From positions 1-64,000 of the forward strand of contig NZ_WKKE01000028.1 in the NCBI RefSeq assembly GCF_009674775.1: a stretch of DNA of 64,000 nt, read 5' to 3'. The notes beneath the pieces were generated by a model. That model did no database searches and was not told the DNA's origin. It saw only the letters and a program-made list of their open reading frames with translations. Within the stretch, counting starts at the first letter, position 1; the number at the start of each line of letters is the position of its first letter. Positions 18,452-26,800 of this stretch are shown here, piece after piece. Made by a program: the position numbers and the translations under genes. This stretch comes from Flavobacterium sp. LC2016-23. GTDB taxonomy: Bacteria > Bacteroidota > Bacteroidia > Flavobacteriales > Flavobacteriaceae.

Positions 18452-18497
18452 ATATTCGTTTTACGCATTTCTAAAAAAGAATGAGTAAAACGAATAT
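18452..18497 (-). terminator. Hairpin downstream of phoH
   Basis: A 13-bp perfect stem, atattcgttttac (18452-18464) and gtaaaacgaatat (18485-18497), with a 20-nt loop. It lies about 60 bp past the phoH stop. The left flank is A-rich on the plus strand, giving Ts on the transcript, consistent with a terminator. Confidence 0.6.
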
Positions 18498-18555
18498 CAG
18501 TAAACATCAGAACACATTTCACGATTTACATCTGACATTTAATAAGAAAACCAAT

Positions 18556-19506
18556 TTAATCGTGATTTTCTATTTGTTTATAAGCATCAATTACCTTTTT
18601 CACCAATCTGTGACGTACGATATCTTTATCATCGAGATAAATAATTCCGATTCCGTCAACGTCTTTCAGAACCAGAATTGCTTCTTTAAGACCAGAAATA
18701 GTTCTTCGCGGCAAATCGACCTGTCCCGGATCACCCGTAATCATAAACTTGGCATTTTTTCCCATACGGGTCAAAAACATTTTCATTTGCGAGTGGGTGG
18801 TATTTTGCGCTTCATCGAGAATTACAAAGGCATTATCAAGTGTACGTCCGCGCATAAACGCCAGTGGTGCAATCTGAATAATTCCTTTTAAAATGTAATC
18901 TTCGAGTTTTTCGTTCGGAAGCATATCGCGTAATGCATCATAAAGCGGCTGCATGTAAGGATCCAGTTTTTCTTTCATGTCACCGGGCAAAAAACCAAGA
19001 TTTTCTCCTGCTTCTACTGCCGGCCTGGTTAATATGATCCTTTTTACTTCTTTGTCTTTAAGTGCTTTAACAGCCATTGCAACACCTGTGTACGTTTTTC
19101 CCGTTCCTGCCGGACCTACTGCAAATACCATATCATTTTTTTTGATAGTATCTACCAGCAGCTGCTGATTGGGTGTCATTGCTTTTATGATTTTACCCCC
19201 AACGCCATGAACCAGTATTTTGTCATGATCATATGATCTTTTTTCATCCTGACCATCACTCATGATTACGCGTTCAATTACATTGTCGTCAATGTTGTTG
19301 TATCGGGTAAAATGCAACATTAATCTTTGAAATCTTTTTTCGAATTCATCTAAAACTTCTTTTTCGCCAAATGCTTTCAAAGTCGTTCCTCTCGCTACTA
19401 TTTTAAGCTTTGGATAGTACTTTTTAATGATTTCCAGATGGCTGTCCTGAGCGCCCCAAAATTCTTTTGGCGCAATGTCTATTAGCTCGATTATTCTTTC
19501 GTTCAA
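18556..19506 (-). CDS. phoH: PhoH-like ATPase
   Basis: A 316-residue PhoH/YbeZ-family ATPase. An N-terminal domain of about 100 residues precedes a Walker A motif (VGPAGTGKTYTG), Walker B (AFVILDEAQNTT) and sensor motif (ITGDPGQVDLP). YbeZ proteins work with the YbeY RNase in rRNA maturation; ybeY is not in this window. Length and motifs are normal. It is divergent from the SAM-hydrolase gene with a 180-bp gap. Confidence 0.92.
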   Translation of the reverse strand: MNERIIELIDIAPKEFWGAQDSHLEIIKKYYPKLKIVARGTTLKAFGEKEVLDEFEKRFQRLMLHFTRYNNIDDNVIERVIMSDGQDEKRSYDHDKILVHGVGGKIIKAMTPNQQLLVDTIKKNDMVFAVGPAGTGKTYTGVAMAVKALKDKEVKRIILTRPAVEAGENLGFLPGDMKEKLDPYMQPLYDALRDMLPNEKLEDYILKGIIQIAPLAFMRGRTLDNAFVILDEAQNTTHSQMKMFLTRMGKNAKFMITGDPGQVDLPRRTISGLKEAILVLKDVDGIGIIYLDDKDIVRHRLVKKVIDAYKQIENHD

Positions 19507-19598
19507 ATGAGATAGTTTTAAATTAAATTAAATCTTTTTTTTAAAATCAATTGGCTGTCGGGTAATTATATCGTAAAATGCAAATTGTCTTTTGTTTC

Positions 19599-19630
19599 TT
19601 GCATTTATGACTTTACTATTCTTAGCTTTG
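19599..19630 (+). promoter_or_regulatory. Predicted Bacteroidota promoter of the SAM-hydrolase gene
   Basis: A TTG at 19599-19601 and TAGCTTTG at 19623-19630 (21 bp apart) fit the -33/-7 (TAnnTTTG) pattern of the primary sigma factor in Bacteroidota. The -7 lies 56 bp before the ATG. Confidence 0.55.
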
Positions 19631-19686
19631 CATTTCTCAAATTTAATAAAAATTAGATTTAAAAACTACCAATAGTTATAAACAAA

Positions 19687-20517
19687 ATGATGTCAATAAT
19701 TACCCTTACTACCGATTACGGCTTAAAAGACCACTTTGTTGGTTCGCTAAAGGGTAAAATATTATCAGAGTTTGCCGAAGCTGTAATTATTGATATTTCA
19801 CACGACGTTGACCCATTTAACACTGCTGAAGCAAGTTACCTTATCGGAGCGTCTTATTTAAGCTTCCCAAAAGGAACCGTACACCTAATTGGAGTCGATA
19901 TTGAACGCAATAAAGAAAACCAGCATATTGCTATGCAATGGAACGATCACTACTTTATTTGTGCCGATAACGGGATCTTAAGCATGCTGACACAGAAAAT
20001 CGTACCACAGAAAATAGTTGCCATCAATATTCACGATCGTTTTCCCGCAGAATCCAGTGATTTGGACATTTTTATACAGGTTGCCTGCCACATTGCAAAG
20101 GGCGGATTACTGAATGTAATTGGAAAAGAAATTCCGTCTGTCAAGGAAGTGACCGAATTACAGGCTGTTCTTTCCAACGATGGGAATTCCCTGAAAGGAT
20201 ATGTCATTTATATTGATCATTTTGGAAACGTCGTAACCAATATTTCCAAACAGCAATTTTTAGAAGTGGCAAAAGGCCGTAAATACGAGATTGTGATGAA
20301 ACCGAAAAGTATCAAAACAATTCTCCCAAATTATTCGGCTATCGCCACCTCTGAAAAATATCCGATCAAAACATATGAAGGGGAAAAACTGGCCATCTTT
20401 AACGAAGCGGGGTTTCTGGAAATCGCTATTTTCAGAAGTAATCCTTCTAAAGTCGGTTCTGCCAATAGTTTGCTGGGATTGAATTACAGAGATGTGATTA
20501 CGGTTCAGTTCTCGTAG
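19687..20517 (+). CDS. SAM hydroxide adenosyltransferase (DUF62)
   Basis: A 276-residue member of the SAM hydroxide adenosyltransferase / fluorinase-chlorinase superfamily. The N-terminal TTDYGLKDHFVG motif and VIIDISHDVDPFN are diagnostic. Most bacterial members hydrolyse S-adenosylmethionine to adenosine and methionine rather than halogenating it. The halogenase loop insertion is not apparent. Cytoplasmic and monocistronic. The first two codons are both ATG; the exact start between them is undecided. Confidence 0.88.
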   Translation: MMSIITLTTDYGLKDHFVGSLKGKILSEFAEAVIIDISHDVDPFNTAEASYLIGASYLSFPKGTVHLIGVDIERNKENQHIAMQWNDHYFICADNGILSMLTQKIVPQKIVAINIHDRFPAESSDLDIFIQVACHIAKGGLLNVIGKEIPSVKEVTELQAVLSNDGNSLKGYVIYIDHFGNVVTNISKQQFLEVAKGRKYEIVMKPKSIKTILPNYSAIATSEKYPIKTYEGEKLAIFNEAGFLEIAIFRSNPSKVGSANSLLGLNYRDVITVQFS

Positions 20518-20684
20518 GGAAATTTTAGATTAAAAAATGCCGGAAATCTGGAATTTGGAATTTCATTATTGGATTTTAATTTTTTTACTAAAAAGAACAA
20601 TCAATTTTGGTATTTTTGCGCACCTGTAAAATCTTTAGAAATTAAAAATCTAAAATCAGCAATCTAAAATCTAAAATTATAAAG

Positions 20685-20981
20685 ATGTTTGTCCGAATTG
20701 TAAAAATGAGCTTTCACGAAGACCGGATTCCTGATTTTCTGGAAAATTTTGAAACCGTTAAAGACAAAATACGAAAGGCGGATGGAAATCGTTTTTTAGA
20801 ATTGTATCAGGACAAAAATGACAAATGCATCTTTTTTACTTATAGTTACTGGGAAACAGAAGCAGATTTAGAAAATTACAGGCAGTCGGAACTTTTTAAT
20901 TCCGTCTGGAGTTTTACCAAAACATTATTCAACGCAAAACCGGAAGCCTGGAGCGTGGATAAGCTGGTGAGCCTGGAGTAG
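20685..20981 (+). CDS. Antibiotic-biosynthesis-monooxygenase-domain protein
   Basis: A 98-residue ABM-fold protein (ferredoxin-like dimer) with the typical opening MFVRIVKMSFHEDRI and central FLELYQDKNDKCIFFTYSYWETEADLENY strands. Relatives include YgiN-type quinol monooxygenases and haem-degrading proteins. There is no cofactor signature, so the activity is unknown. The upstream gap is rich in AATCTAAAAT-type repeats. Confidence 0.8.
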   Translation: MFVRIVKMSFHEDRIPDFLENFETVKDKIRKADGNRFLELYQDKNDKCIFFTYSYWETEADLENYRQSELFNSVWSFTKTLFNAKPEAWSVDKLVSLE

Positions 20982-21013
20982 TTGGCAGTCGCAGTTTTCA
21001 GTCTCAGTTGCAA

Positions 21014-21048
21014 ACATGAAACATGAAACATGAAACATGAAACATGAA
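21014..21048. repeat. Tandem heptamer array (acatgaa x5)
   Basis: Five perfect tandem copies of the 7-mer acatgaa lie in the gap upstream of gldF. Similar arrays of other 7-8-mers occur elsewhere in the window (25861-25888, 26555-26580), suggesting slippage-prone intergenic repeats. Confidence 0.9.
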
Positions 21049-21099
21049 ACAATTAAACAAATCAACGATTAAACAAATAAAAACGAATAAACGTTATAC

Positions 21100-21825
21100 A
21101 TGAAATCAATCATTTTACGGGAAATAAAATCCTTTTTTGGTTCTCCTATTGGCTATCTGGTCATTGCTGTGTTCTTAATCAGCAACGGACTGTTTTTATG
21201 GGTTTTTAAATTAGATTATAATATACTGGATACAGGTTATGCAGATTTGACACCATTTTTCACCTTAGCGCCCTGGATTCTGATTTTCCTGATCCCCGCT
21301 GTTACTATGAGAAGTTTCTCTGATGAAAAAAAACAGGGAACTTTAGAATTACTTTTAACCAAACCTTTATCGATATGGGAAATTGTAAACGGAAAGTTTT
21401 TAGGTTGTCTGTTCTTAATCGTACTGGCAATTGTTCCCACTTTTATTTATGTAAAAGTGATTTCGAATTTGGGTTTCCCGGAAGGCAATATTGATATGGG
21501 AAGCACCATTGGGTCTTATTTTGGATTGTTGTTCTTAATTGCTTCTTATTCAGCAATCGGAATCTTTACTTCTACCCTATCCGAAAATCAGATTGTGGCT
21601 TTTATTATTGCTGTTTTTCTGTGTTTTTTCTTTTATTTTGGATTTGAAGGCCTAGCCTCCTTACTACCCGGCTTTTCAGGAATCATTTCAGCATTTGGAA
21701 TGCAGGAGCACTTTAAAAGTATGAGCAGGGGTGTAATTGACACGCGCGATGTTATTTATTTTTTAAGCATCACCGTTTTGTTCCTGTCTTTTACTGTTTA
21801 TAAATTAAAATCTTTTAAAGCCTAA
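21100..21825 (+). CDS. gldF: Gliding-motility ABC transporter permease GldF
   Basis: A 241-residue integral membrane permease with six predicted membrane helices and the ABC-2 type region (MRSFSDEKKQGTLELLLTKPLS). In Flavobacterium, GldF works with GldG and the ATPase GldA, which is encoded elsewhere, in an ABC complex linked to gliding. The stop codon overlaps the gldG start (TAATG), so the pair is translationally coupled. The next gene is dnaN, an arrangement I would expect in flavobacteria. Confidence 0.93.
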   Translation: MKSIILREIKSFFGSPIGYLVIAVFLISNGLFLWVFKLDYNILDTGYADLTPFFTLAPWILIFLIPAVTMRSFSDEKKQGTLELLLTKPLSIWEIVNGKFLGCLFLIVLAIVPTFIYVKVISNLGFPEGNIDMGSTIGSYFGLLFLIASYSAIGIFTSTLSENQIVAFIIAVFLCFFFYFGFEGLASLLPGFSGIISAFGMQEHFKSMSRGVIDTRDVIYFLSITVLFLSFTVYKLKSFKA

Positions 21826-23510
21826 TGAAAGCATCAACGCAACAAAATATCAGAATATTAGGTATTACAGTTTTCGTTTTAATTGTTTTAAATGTATTGG
21901 GAAGTTTATATTTCCATCGTTTTGATTTAACAAAGGACAAACGATATACTTTATCCGAAACTTCGTTAAACATCATAAAACAAGTCAAAAACCCGTTATC
22001 CATAAAAATCTATATGCAGGGCGATCTTCCTGCTGATTTCAGACGTCTGCAACAGGAAACCAGACAATTATTAGAAGAATTTCAGGCTTACAACAACAAT
22101 ATTGTTTTTGAATTCGTAAATCCAATGGAGAATGAAGAAGAAAGCATGAGTGTTGTAAAATCATTGTTCCAAAAAGGTCTTACACCTATAAATATAACGG
22201 TTGACGACAAAGGAAAACAATCCCAGGCAATGGTTTTTCCATGGGCAATTGCGGTGTATAACAATAAAGAAGTAAATATTCCTTTGTTGAAAAACAGAAT
22301 GGGTGCTTCGACTACACAGAAAGTAATTGGGTCTATTCAGCACCTGGAATATTCGATTGCCGATGCCATCAATAAAATCACCAAAGACAAACAGAAAAAG
22401 GTTGCGATTATAAAAGGAAATGGTGAAATAAACGAAATTCATATCGCCAAAATGCTGATGCAGATTCGCGAAAGCTATTATATCGGGCCTTTTACGCTGG
22501 ACTCCGTTGCCAAAAACCCGACAGGAAGTTTAGAAGCTTTACAAAAATACGATTTAGCCATCATTTCTAAACCAACCGAAACTTTTTCTGATGAAGAAAA
22601 GCAGGTGCTGGATCAGTTTATCATGAATGGCGGAAAAACACTCTGGCTCATCGATCAGGTGGCAGCCGATATGGACAGTTTATACAATCAGTCCGGCGCT
22701 ACGCTGGCCTATCCGAGAGATTTAAACCTGAACGATATGTTTTTCAAATACGGATTCAGAATCAATCCTGATTTGGTAAAAGACGAAAACGGAAGCCCTA
22801 TAAAACTGGCCACCGGAGAACAGGGAAGCGCTACACAATATCAGGATTTTTTATGGAAATTCGCACCACTGGTATATCCCGGCAGTCAGCACCCTATTGT
22901 TAAAAATTTAGGCGGAATTAAATTTGATTTTGCGAGTCCGATTGATACTTTGAAAAACGGAATTAAAAAAACGGTTTTACTACAATCCTCGCAATATTCC
23001 AAATTCATTGGAACGCCGGCCGAAATCAGCTTAAATATTGTTTCCGAAAAAACTACCCCTCAGGATTATGCAGGTAAAGGAAATTTACCGCTTTCAGTTT
23101 TGCTGGAAGGTTCTTTTCATTCTGCTTTTGAAAATCGTATTTTGCCTTTCAAAGAAAACAACTTTTTAGCCAAAGGAAAACCAACCAAAATGATTGTGAT
23201 TTCCGATGGTGATCTGGCAAGGAATCAATTGGATAAAAACAGGATGCCGGTAGAATTGGGGTACGATCAGCGCACAGGAAATCTCTATGACAACAAAGAT
23301 TTTATGATGAATTGTATCAATTATTTACTGGATGATACCGGACTTATTAACATTAGAAGCAAAGATCTTGACTTACCATTACTGGATAAGGAAAAAGTTT
23401 ATGAAAATTACAGCCTTACGCAATTCATAACTATCGGGCTTCCAATTCTTATTTTATTGGTTTTCGGACTTGCATTTACCTACTTCCGCAAAAGGAAATA
23501 CAGTAAATAG
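21825..23510 (+). CDS. gldG: Gliding-motility ABC transporter component GldG
   Basis: A 561-residue membrane-anchored protein with an N-terminal helix (about 7-28), a large periplasmic IFT52-like/DUF4350-type region (starting DLTKDKRYTLSETS, a conserved GldG opening) and a C-terminal helix (about 535-555, FITIGLPILILLVFGLAFTYF) followed by a basic tail. It pairs with GldF in the gliding ABC complex. Length and overlap with gldF are as expected. Confidence 0.93.
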   Translation: MKASTQQNIRILGITVFVLIVLNVLGSLYFHRFDLTKDKRYTLSETSLNIIKQVKNPLSIKIYMQGDLPADFRRLQQETRQLLEEFQAYNNNIVFEFVNPMENEEESMSVVKSLFQKGLTPINITVDDKGKQSQAMVFPWAIAVYNNKEVNIPLLKNRMGASTTQKVIGSIQHLEYSIADAINKITKDKQKKVAIIKGNGEINEIHIAKMLMQIRESYYIGPFTLDSVAKNPTGSLEALQKYDLAIISKPTETFSDEEKQVLDQFIMNGGKTLWLIDQVAADMDSLYNQSGATLAYPRDLNLNDMFFKYGFRINPDLVKDENGSPIKLATGEQGSATQYQDFLWKFAPLVYPGSQHPIVKNLGGIKFDFASPIDTLKNGIKKTVLLQSSQYSKFIGTPAEISLNIVSEKTTPQDYAGKGNLPLSVLLEGSFHSAFENRILPFKENNFLAKGKPTKMIVISDGDLARNQLDKNRMPVELGYDQRTGNLYDNKDFMMNCINYLLDDTGLINIRSKDLDLPLLDKEKVYENYSLTQFITIGLPILILLVFGLAFTYFRKRKYSK

Positions 23511-23617
23511 ATGTTAATAAAAAAATTACGAAACTACGATTGTTTACGATATATTTGTAAAATCTATCTTAGTTTTTAAAAGAACTAAAGTATTTTCAAA
23601 AAAATAAAACAAAACAG

Positions 23618-24736
23618 ATGAAATTTATAGTATCGAGTTCGTACTTATTAAAACAATTACAAGTTTTAGGTAGTGTAATCAACAGTAATAATACGTTGCC
23701 TATTTTAGACAACTTCCTATTTGAACTGGACAATAATGAGTTAACAGTTTCTTCTTCAGACCTTGAAACTACAATGTCAGCTACCTTATCTATCGATTCT
23801 ACAAGCAAAGGAAGCGTAGCTGTACCTGCAAAACTTTTGCTTGAAATTTTAAAAACATTCCCGGAACAGCCTTTAACTTTTACCGTTGAAGACAACAATA
23901 CGGTTGAGATTAGTTCCAACTCAGGAAAGTATGCTTTGGCCTATGCTGCAGGAGAAGAATTTCCTAAAGCAGTAAACCTGGAAGACCCATCTGTAACTTT
24001 AGTTCCTGCCGAAGTTTTAGCGACTGCGGTAAGCAAGACTATTTTTGCTGCCGGAAATGATGATCTGCGTCCTGTAATGTCAGGTGTTTTCTTTCAGTTC
24101 TCACCTGAAGGATTAATTTTTGTAGCTACTGATGCTCACAAATTGGTTAAATACGCCCGTACAGATGTAAAAGCATCTCAGGTTGCTGATTTCATCATGC
24201 CAAAGAAACCTTTGAATATCTTAAAAAGTATTTTAGGAAGTTCAGATGCTGAAGTAAAAATAGAATATAATGATTCAAATGCGACGTTCTCGTTTGATAA
24301 TTATATTTTAATGTGTCGTCTTATTGATGGAAAATACCCAAATTATGAAGCGGTAATTCCAAAAGAAAATCCAAATAAATTAATGATCGATCGTTCTTTG
24401 TTTTTAAGTTCTGTTCGTCGTGTGGCCATTTTCTCTAACAAAACAACACACCAGATTCGTTTAAAAATCGCAGGAGCTGAACTGAATGTTTCTGCTGAAG
24501 ATATTGACTACTCCAACAAGGCAGAAGAAAGACTGACTTGTGATTATCAGGGAGATGACTTACAAATTGGCTTTAATTCCCGTTTCTTAACTGAAATGCT
24601 TACCAATTTACAATCGGATATGATTATGCTGGAAATGTCATTACCAAACAGAGCTGGTATTTTAACACCGGTGGATGGTTTGGAAGAAGGAGAAACGGTT
24701 ACCATGCTGGTAATGCCTGTTATGTTAAATAGTTAA
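23618..24736 (+). CDS. dnaN: DNA polymerase III sliding clamp (beta subunit)
   Basis: A 372-residue beta clamp with three repeated clamp domains. Features include MKFIVSSSYLLKQLQVLGSV, the RPVMSGVFFQF segment, the peptide-binding groove region and the C-terminal VMPVML tail. It forms a dimeric ring around DNA. A TATATTTG -7 element lies at 23550-23557, and a terminator follows about 105 bp after the stop. No dnaA or recF is adjacent, so there is no sign of the replication origin here. Confidence 0.97.
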   Translation: MKFIVSSSYLLKQLQVLGSVINSNNTLPILDNFLFELDNNELTVSSSDLETTMSATLSIDSTSKGSVAVPAKLLLEILKTFPEQPLTFTVEDNNTVEISSNSGKYALAYAAGEEFPKAVNLEDPSVTLVPAEVLATAVSKTIFAAGNDDLRPVMSGVFFQFSPEGLIFVATDAHKLVKYARTDVKASQVADFIMPKKPLNILKSILGSSDAEVKIEYNDSNATFSFDNYILMCRLIDGKYPNYEAVIPKENPNKLMIDRSLFLSSVRRVAIFSNKTTHQIRLKIAGAELNVSAEDIDYSNKAEERLTCDYQGDDLQIGFNSRFLTEMLTNLQSDMIMLEMSLPNRAGILTPVDGLEEGETVTMLVMPVMLNS

Positions 24737-24840
24737 CATCAAAACTTCTTTTTGTTACAGGGATCTTTTTTAGTTTCGAATTAAAGACATATCATTGTAA
24801 AAAAAAATATCGCTATTAACCAACCATTTTTTATACCTAG

Positions 24841-24876
24841 AAACCGCAATTCTTTTTTTAAGATTTGCGGTTTTTT
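24841..24876 (+). terminator. dnaN terminator
   Basis: Stem aaaccgcaa / ttgcggttt with a T-rich loop and a trailing T tract, about 105 bp after the dnaN stop. Confidence 0.85.
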
Positions 24877-24947
24877 ATTTGGGGGGTGTTTTTTGTTTCA
24901 GGTTTCAAGTTTCAGGTTGAAATGCGCTTAGGTTTATTTGTGTTTTT

Positions 24948-25058
24948 ACCGCAAAGTTCGCAAAGTTTTTTTTGTTTAGGACTGCAAGGCTAAGAACGCA
25001 AAGCTTTGCGTTCTTAGCCGCAAACACAAACCTGAAAAAACTTTGCGAACTTTGCGGT
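24948..25058. repeat. Nested inverted repeat with 30-bp palindrome
   Basis: The outer arms 24948-24971 and 25035-25058 are exact 24-bp reverse complements rich in CGCAAAG units. Inside them, 24989-25018 is a perfect 30-bp palindrome (gctaagaacgcaaag and its complement). The whole can fold into a very long hairpin. Related cgcaaag/cgctaag units lie at 15-120. Confidence 0.9.
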
Positions 25059-25139
25059 TAATAATATCACCAGTAGCAACCTGAAACGTGAAACAAATAA
25101 AAACCTGAAACCTGAAACATTTTTTTTTAACTTAGCTAT

Positions 25140-25232
25140 ATGAAAATAGAAATTTGGTCGGACATCATGTGTTCGCTTTGTTATATCGGAAAAAGACAAC
25201 TGGAAACAGCTTTAGCTGAATTTCCGGATTGA
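25140..25232 (+). pseudogene. Truncated 5' copy of the DsbA-family gene
   Basis: The first 29 codons of the intact gene at 25911-26540 are repeated here with few changes, then the frame meets a TGA two codons later. The CPFC redox motif of the intact gene reads CSLC here, so only the two cysteines remain. The homology also covers the acctgaa repeats and ttaactt-gctat leader upstream. This is a partial duplication whose break lies right after the codons for AEFP, followed by foreign sequence. Confidence 0.9.
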
Positions 25233-25247
25233 TGAATCTAATGAAAT

Positions 25248-25832
25248 ATGAGAATTAAAGAAATAGGTGATTTTTTGATTGGTAATGGTTTTCAATCAAA
25301 TGGCAAAAGTGATTTTTTCAAAGAAAACGATGAGTTTACAAAATGTGTCAATATTCAAAGGAAAAGTTCTGCAAATGTTTTCTTTATAAATTAAGGCGTC
25401 GATCCTGTTTTTAAAAGGTATGATGATAAGGATTCGCCTCGAAAGGAAATTGATTGTTACATACGTCATCGAATAAGTTCGGACAATGAATTTGATGTTT
25501 TTCCCTTAAATACTGACGATGATGTTGATATTACAATTAATAGAATAAAGTACGAGGCATTGCCATTCTTTGATTTTTTCAGCACTCTTAATAAGGTTTT
25601 TAGCTCTATCACAGTAAAGGATCTTGACGAAGGAGCTATCCCGCAACAGCTACAATCTGTGGCTCGTGCCAGATTGGCATTAATGTGCATGAGATATTTC
25701 ACTGCTACTAAAAATGTTGCTCAGGCCTATGAATTTGCAAAATATGGTCTTTCTGTAGCTGGCATGGCTAGTGGCTTAAAAAAAGAATTTACTAGCATGA
25801 TAAAAGAAATTGAGTATACCCCACAGGTTTAA
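25248..25832 (+). pseudogene. DUF4304-like gene broken by an in-frame stop
   Basis: A single frame from the ATG at 25248 to the TAA at 25830-25832 is open except for one TAA at 25392-25394. The pieces read MRIKEIGDFLIGNGFQ...NVFFIN, then stop, then GVDPVFKRYDD...IDCYIRHRISSD. The 'GF-x-FFKEN', 'NIQRKSS', 'GVDP' and 'YIRHRI' blocks resemble DUF4304, a domain often found near toxin-immunity genes. The N-terminal helix usual in the family seems missing. The last codons (TPQV) come from a dispersed palindromic repeat, so the natural 3' end is probably lost too. Confidence 0.7.
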
Positions 25833-25845
25833 AACCTATCGGGTT
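25818..25845. repeat. Palindromic repeat, degenerate copy 2
   Basis: Reads accccacaggttt / aaaacctatcgggtt and matches the 31-bp element at 346-376 with a few changes and one deletion. It overlaps the 3' end of the DUF4304 pseudogene, supplying its last codons and stop. Confidence 0.7.
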
Positions 25846-25860
25846 AATTATTCAGAAAAA

Positions 25861-25888
25861 ACCTGAAACCTGAAACCTGAAACCTGAA
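25861..25888. repeat. Tandem heptamer array (acctgaa x4)
   Basis: Four perfect copies of acctgaa lie 23 bp upstream of the intact DsbA-family gene. A shorter two-copy version stands in the same position before the truncated copy (25103-25116). Confidence 0.9.
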
Positions 25889-25910
25889 ACATTTTTTTTA
25901 ACTTCGCTAT

Positions 25911-26540
25911 ATGAAAATAGAAATTTGGTCGGACATCATGTGTCCGTTTTGTTATATCGGAAAAAGACAACTGGAAACAGCTTTAGCTGAATTTCCAAAT
26001 GAAGAATTTGAAATTGAATGGAAAAGCTTCCAACTAGACCCCACTATTTCACCCGAGCCCGGCAAAGATGTTTATACGTATCTGGCGGAACGAAAAGGTA
26101 TGTCTGTAGAACAATCCAAAGAAATACATAAAGGTGTCGCAGAACGCGCAAAAAGCGTTGGTTTGGATTATCATTTTGATAAAGCTGTTATCTCTAATTC
26201 ATTTACCGCACATCGTATTATCCAGTTAGCTAAAACTAAAAAATTAGGCGGCGAGATGGAAGAGATTTTCTTTAAGGCTTATTTCACCGATGGAAAAGAT
26301 TTGAATGATGGTCCAACTTTACTGGAATTGGCTGAAAAAGCAGGACTGGACAAAGCTGAAACCTTAAAAGTCCTAGAAAATGAAAATCTGTTTCTAAGCG
26401 ACGTTCACACCGATATCATGGAAGCACAGCAATTTGGAGTACAAGGTGTTCCTTTCTTCGCTTTTGACCGAAAATATGCCGTTTCAGGAGCACAGCCAGT
26501 CGAGACTTTTGTAGAAACGATTAAGGAGTTGCTGAAGTGA
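25911..26540 (+). CDS. DsbA-family oxidoreductase (FrnE-like)
   Basis: A 209-residue thioredoxin-fold protein of the DsbA/FrnE branch. It has CPFC at residues 11-14 (MKIEIWSDIMCPFCYIGKRQLE), a helical insertion, and the cis-Pro region GVQGVPFFAFDRKYAVSGAQP. There is no signal peptide, so it is cytoplasmic, like FrnE/2-hydroxychromene-isomerase relatives. The role is likely a dithiol/disulfide or isomerase reaction; the substrate is unknown. A broken partial copy of its 5' end lies 770 bp upstream. Confidence 0.9.
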   Translation: MKIEIWSDIMCPFCYIGKRQLETALAEFPNEEFEIEWKSFQLDPTISPEPGKDVYTYLAERKGMSVEQSKEIHKGVAERAKSVGLDYHFDKAVISNSFTAHRIIQLAKTKKLGGEMEEIFFKAYFTDGKDLNDGPTLLELAEKAGLDKAETLKVLENENLFLSDVHTDIMEAQQFGVQGVPFFAFDRKYAVSGAQPVETFVETIKELLK

Positions 26541-26800
26541 TTATTGGATTATTCGATTTTTAGATTTTTAGATTTTTAGAAACAAGATGTAAGATGCAAG
26601 ATTGGGGTTTTATCTATCATTTGTAATTTAGGCTGATCAATTGATTAGAGTCTTAGAGTATTATATTCTTTGATTTTTCCCTCTACGCACCTATTAATTC
26701 TAAAATCTTGCATCTTGTTCCTAAAATCTTGCATCGTGCATCTTGCTTCTAAAATCTTGCTTCTAAAAATCTAAAAATCCAACAATCGAATGATCTAAAA
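26541..26800. repeat. Imperfect inverted repeats between convergent genes
   Basis: The left part has ATTTTTAG octamer repeats and 'aacaagatgtaagatgcaag'. The right part (about 26700-26795) has the complement, repeated several times as 'aaaatcttgcatcttg', and ends 'ctaaaaatctaaaaatcc'. Together they form a long imperfect stem between two convergent genes, a plausible bidirectional transcription end. Confidence 0.7.

Larger units (their letters stand above)
24737..25139. other. Repeat-filled gap after dnaN
   Basis: No ORF. It holds the dnaN terminator (24841-24876), copies of a 'gtttcaggtttcaag' repeat (about 24897-24920), a large nested inverted repeat (24948-25058) and acctgaa repeats (25103 onward) leading into a truncated copy of the DsbA-family gene. 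Confidence 0.7.

Noticed and set aside
18481..18891. 136-codon plus-strand frame over the 3' part of phoH
   Set aside because: It is antisense to a clearly conserved phoH and has no recognisable protein features.
21014..21048. Tandem repeats as a possible CRISPR array
   Set aside because: The units are 7 bp with no spacers and no cas genes are present.
23550..24736. Replication origin next to dnaN
   Set aside because: No dnaA, no recF and no cluster of DnaA boxes was seen; dnaN is not a reliable origin marker in this lineage.
25466..25702. Minus-strand frame opposite the DUF4304 pseudogene
   Set aside because: The plus strand carries recognisable family blocks; the opposite frame does not.
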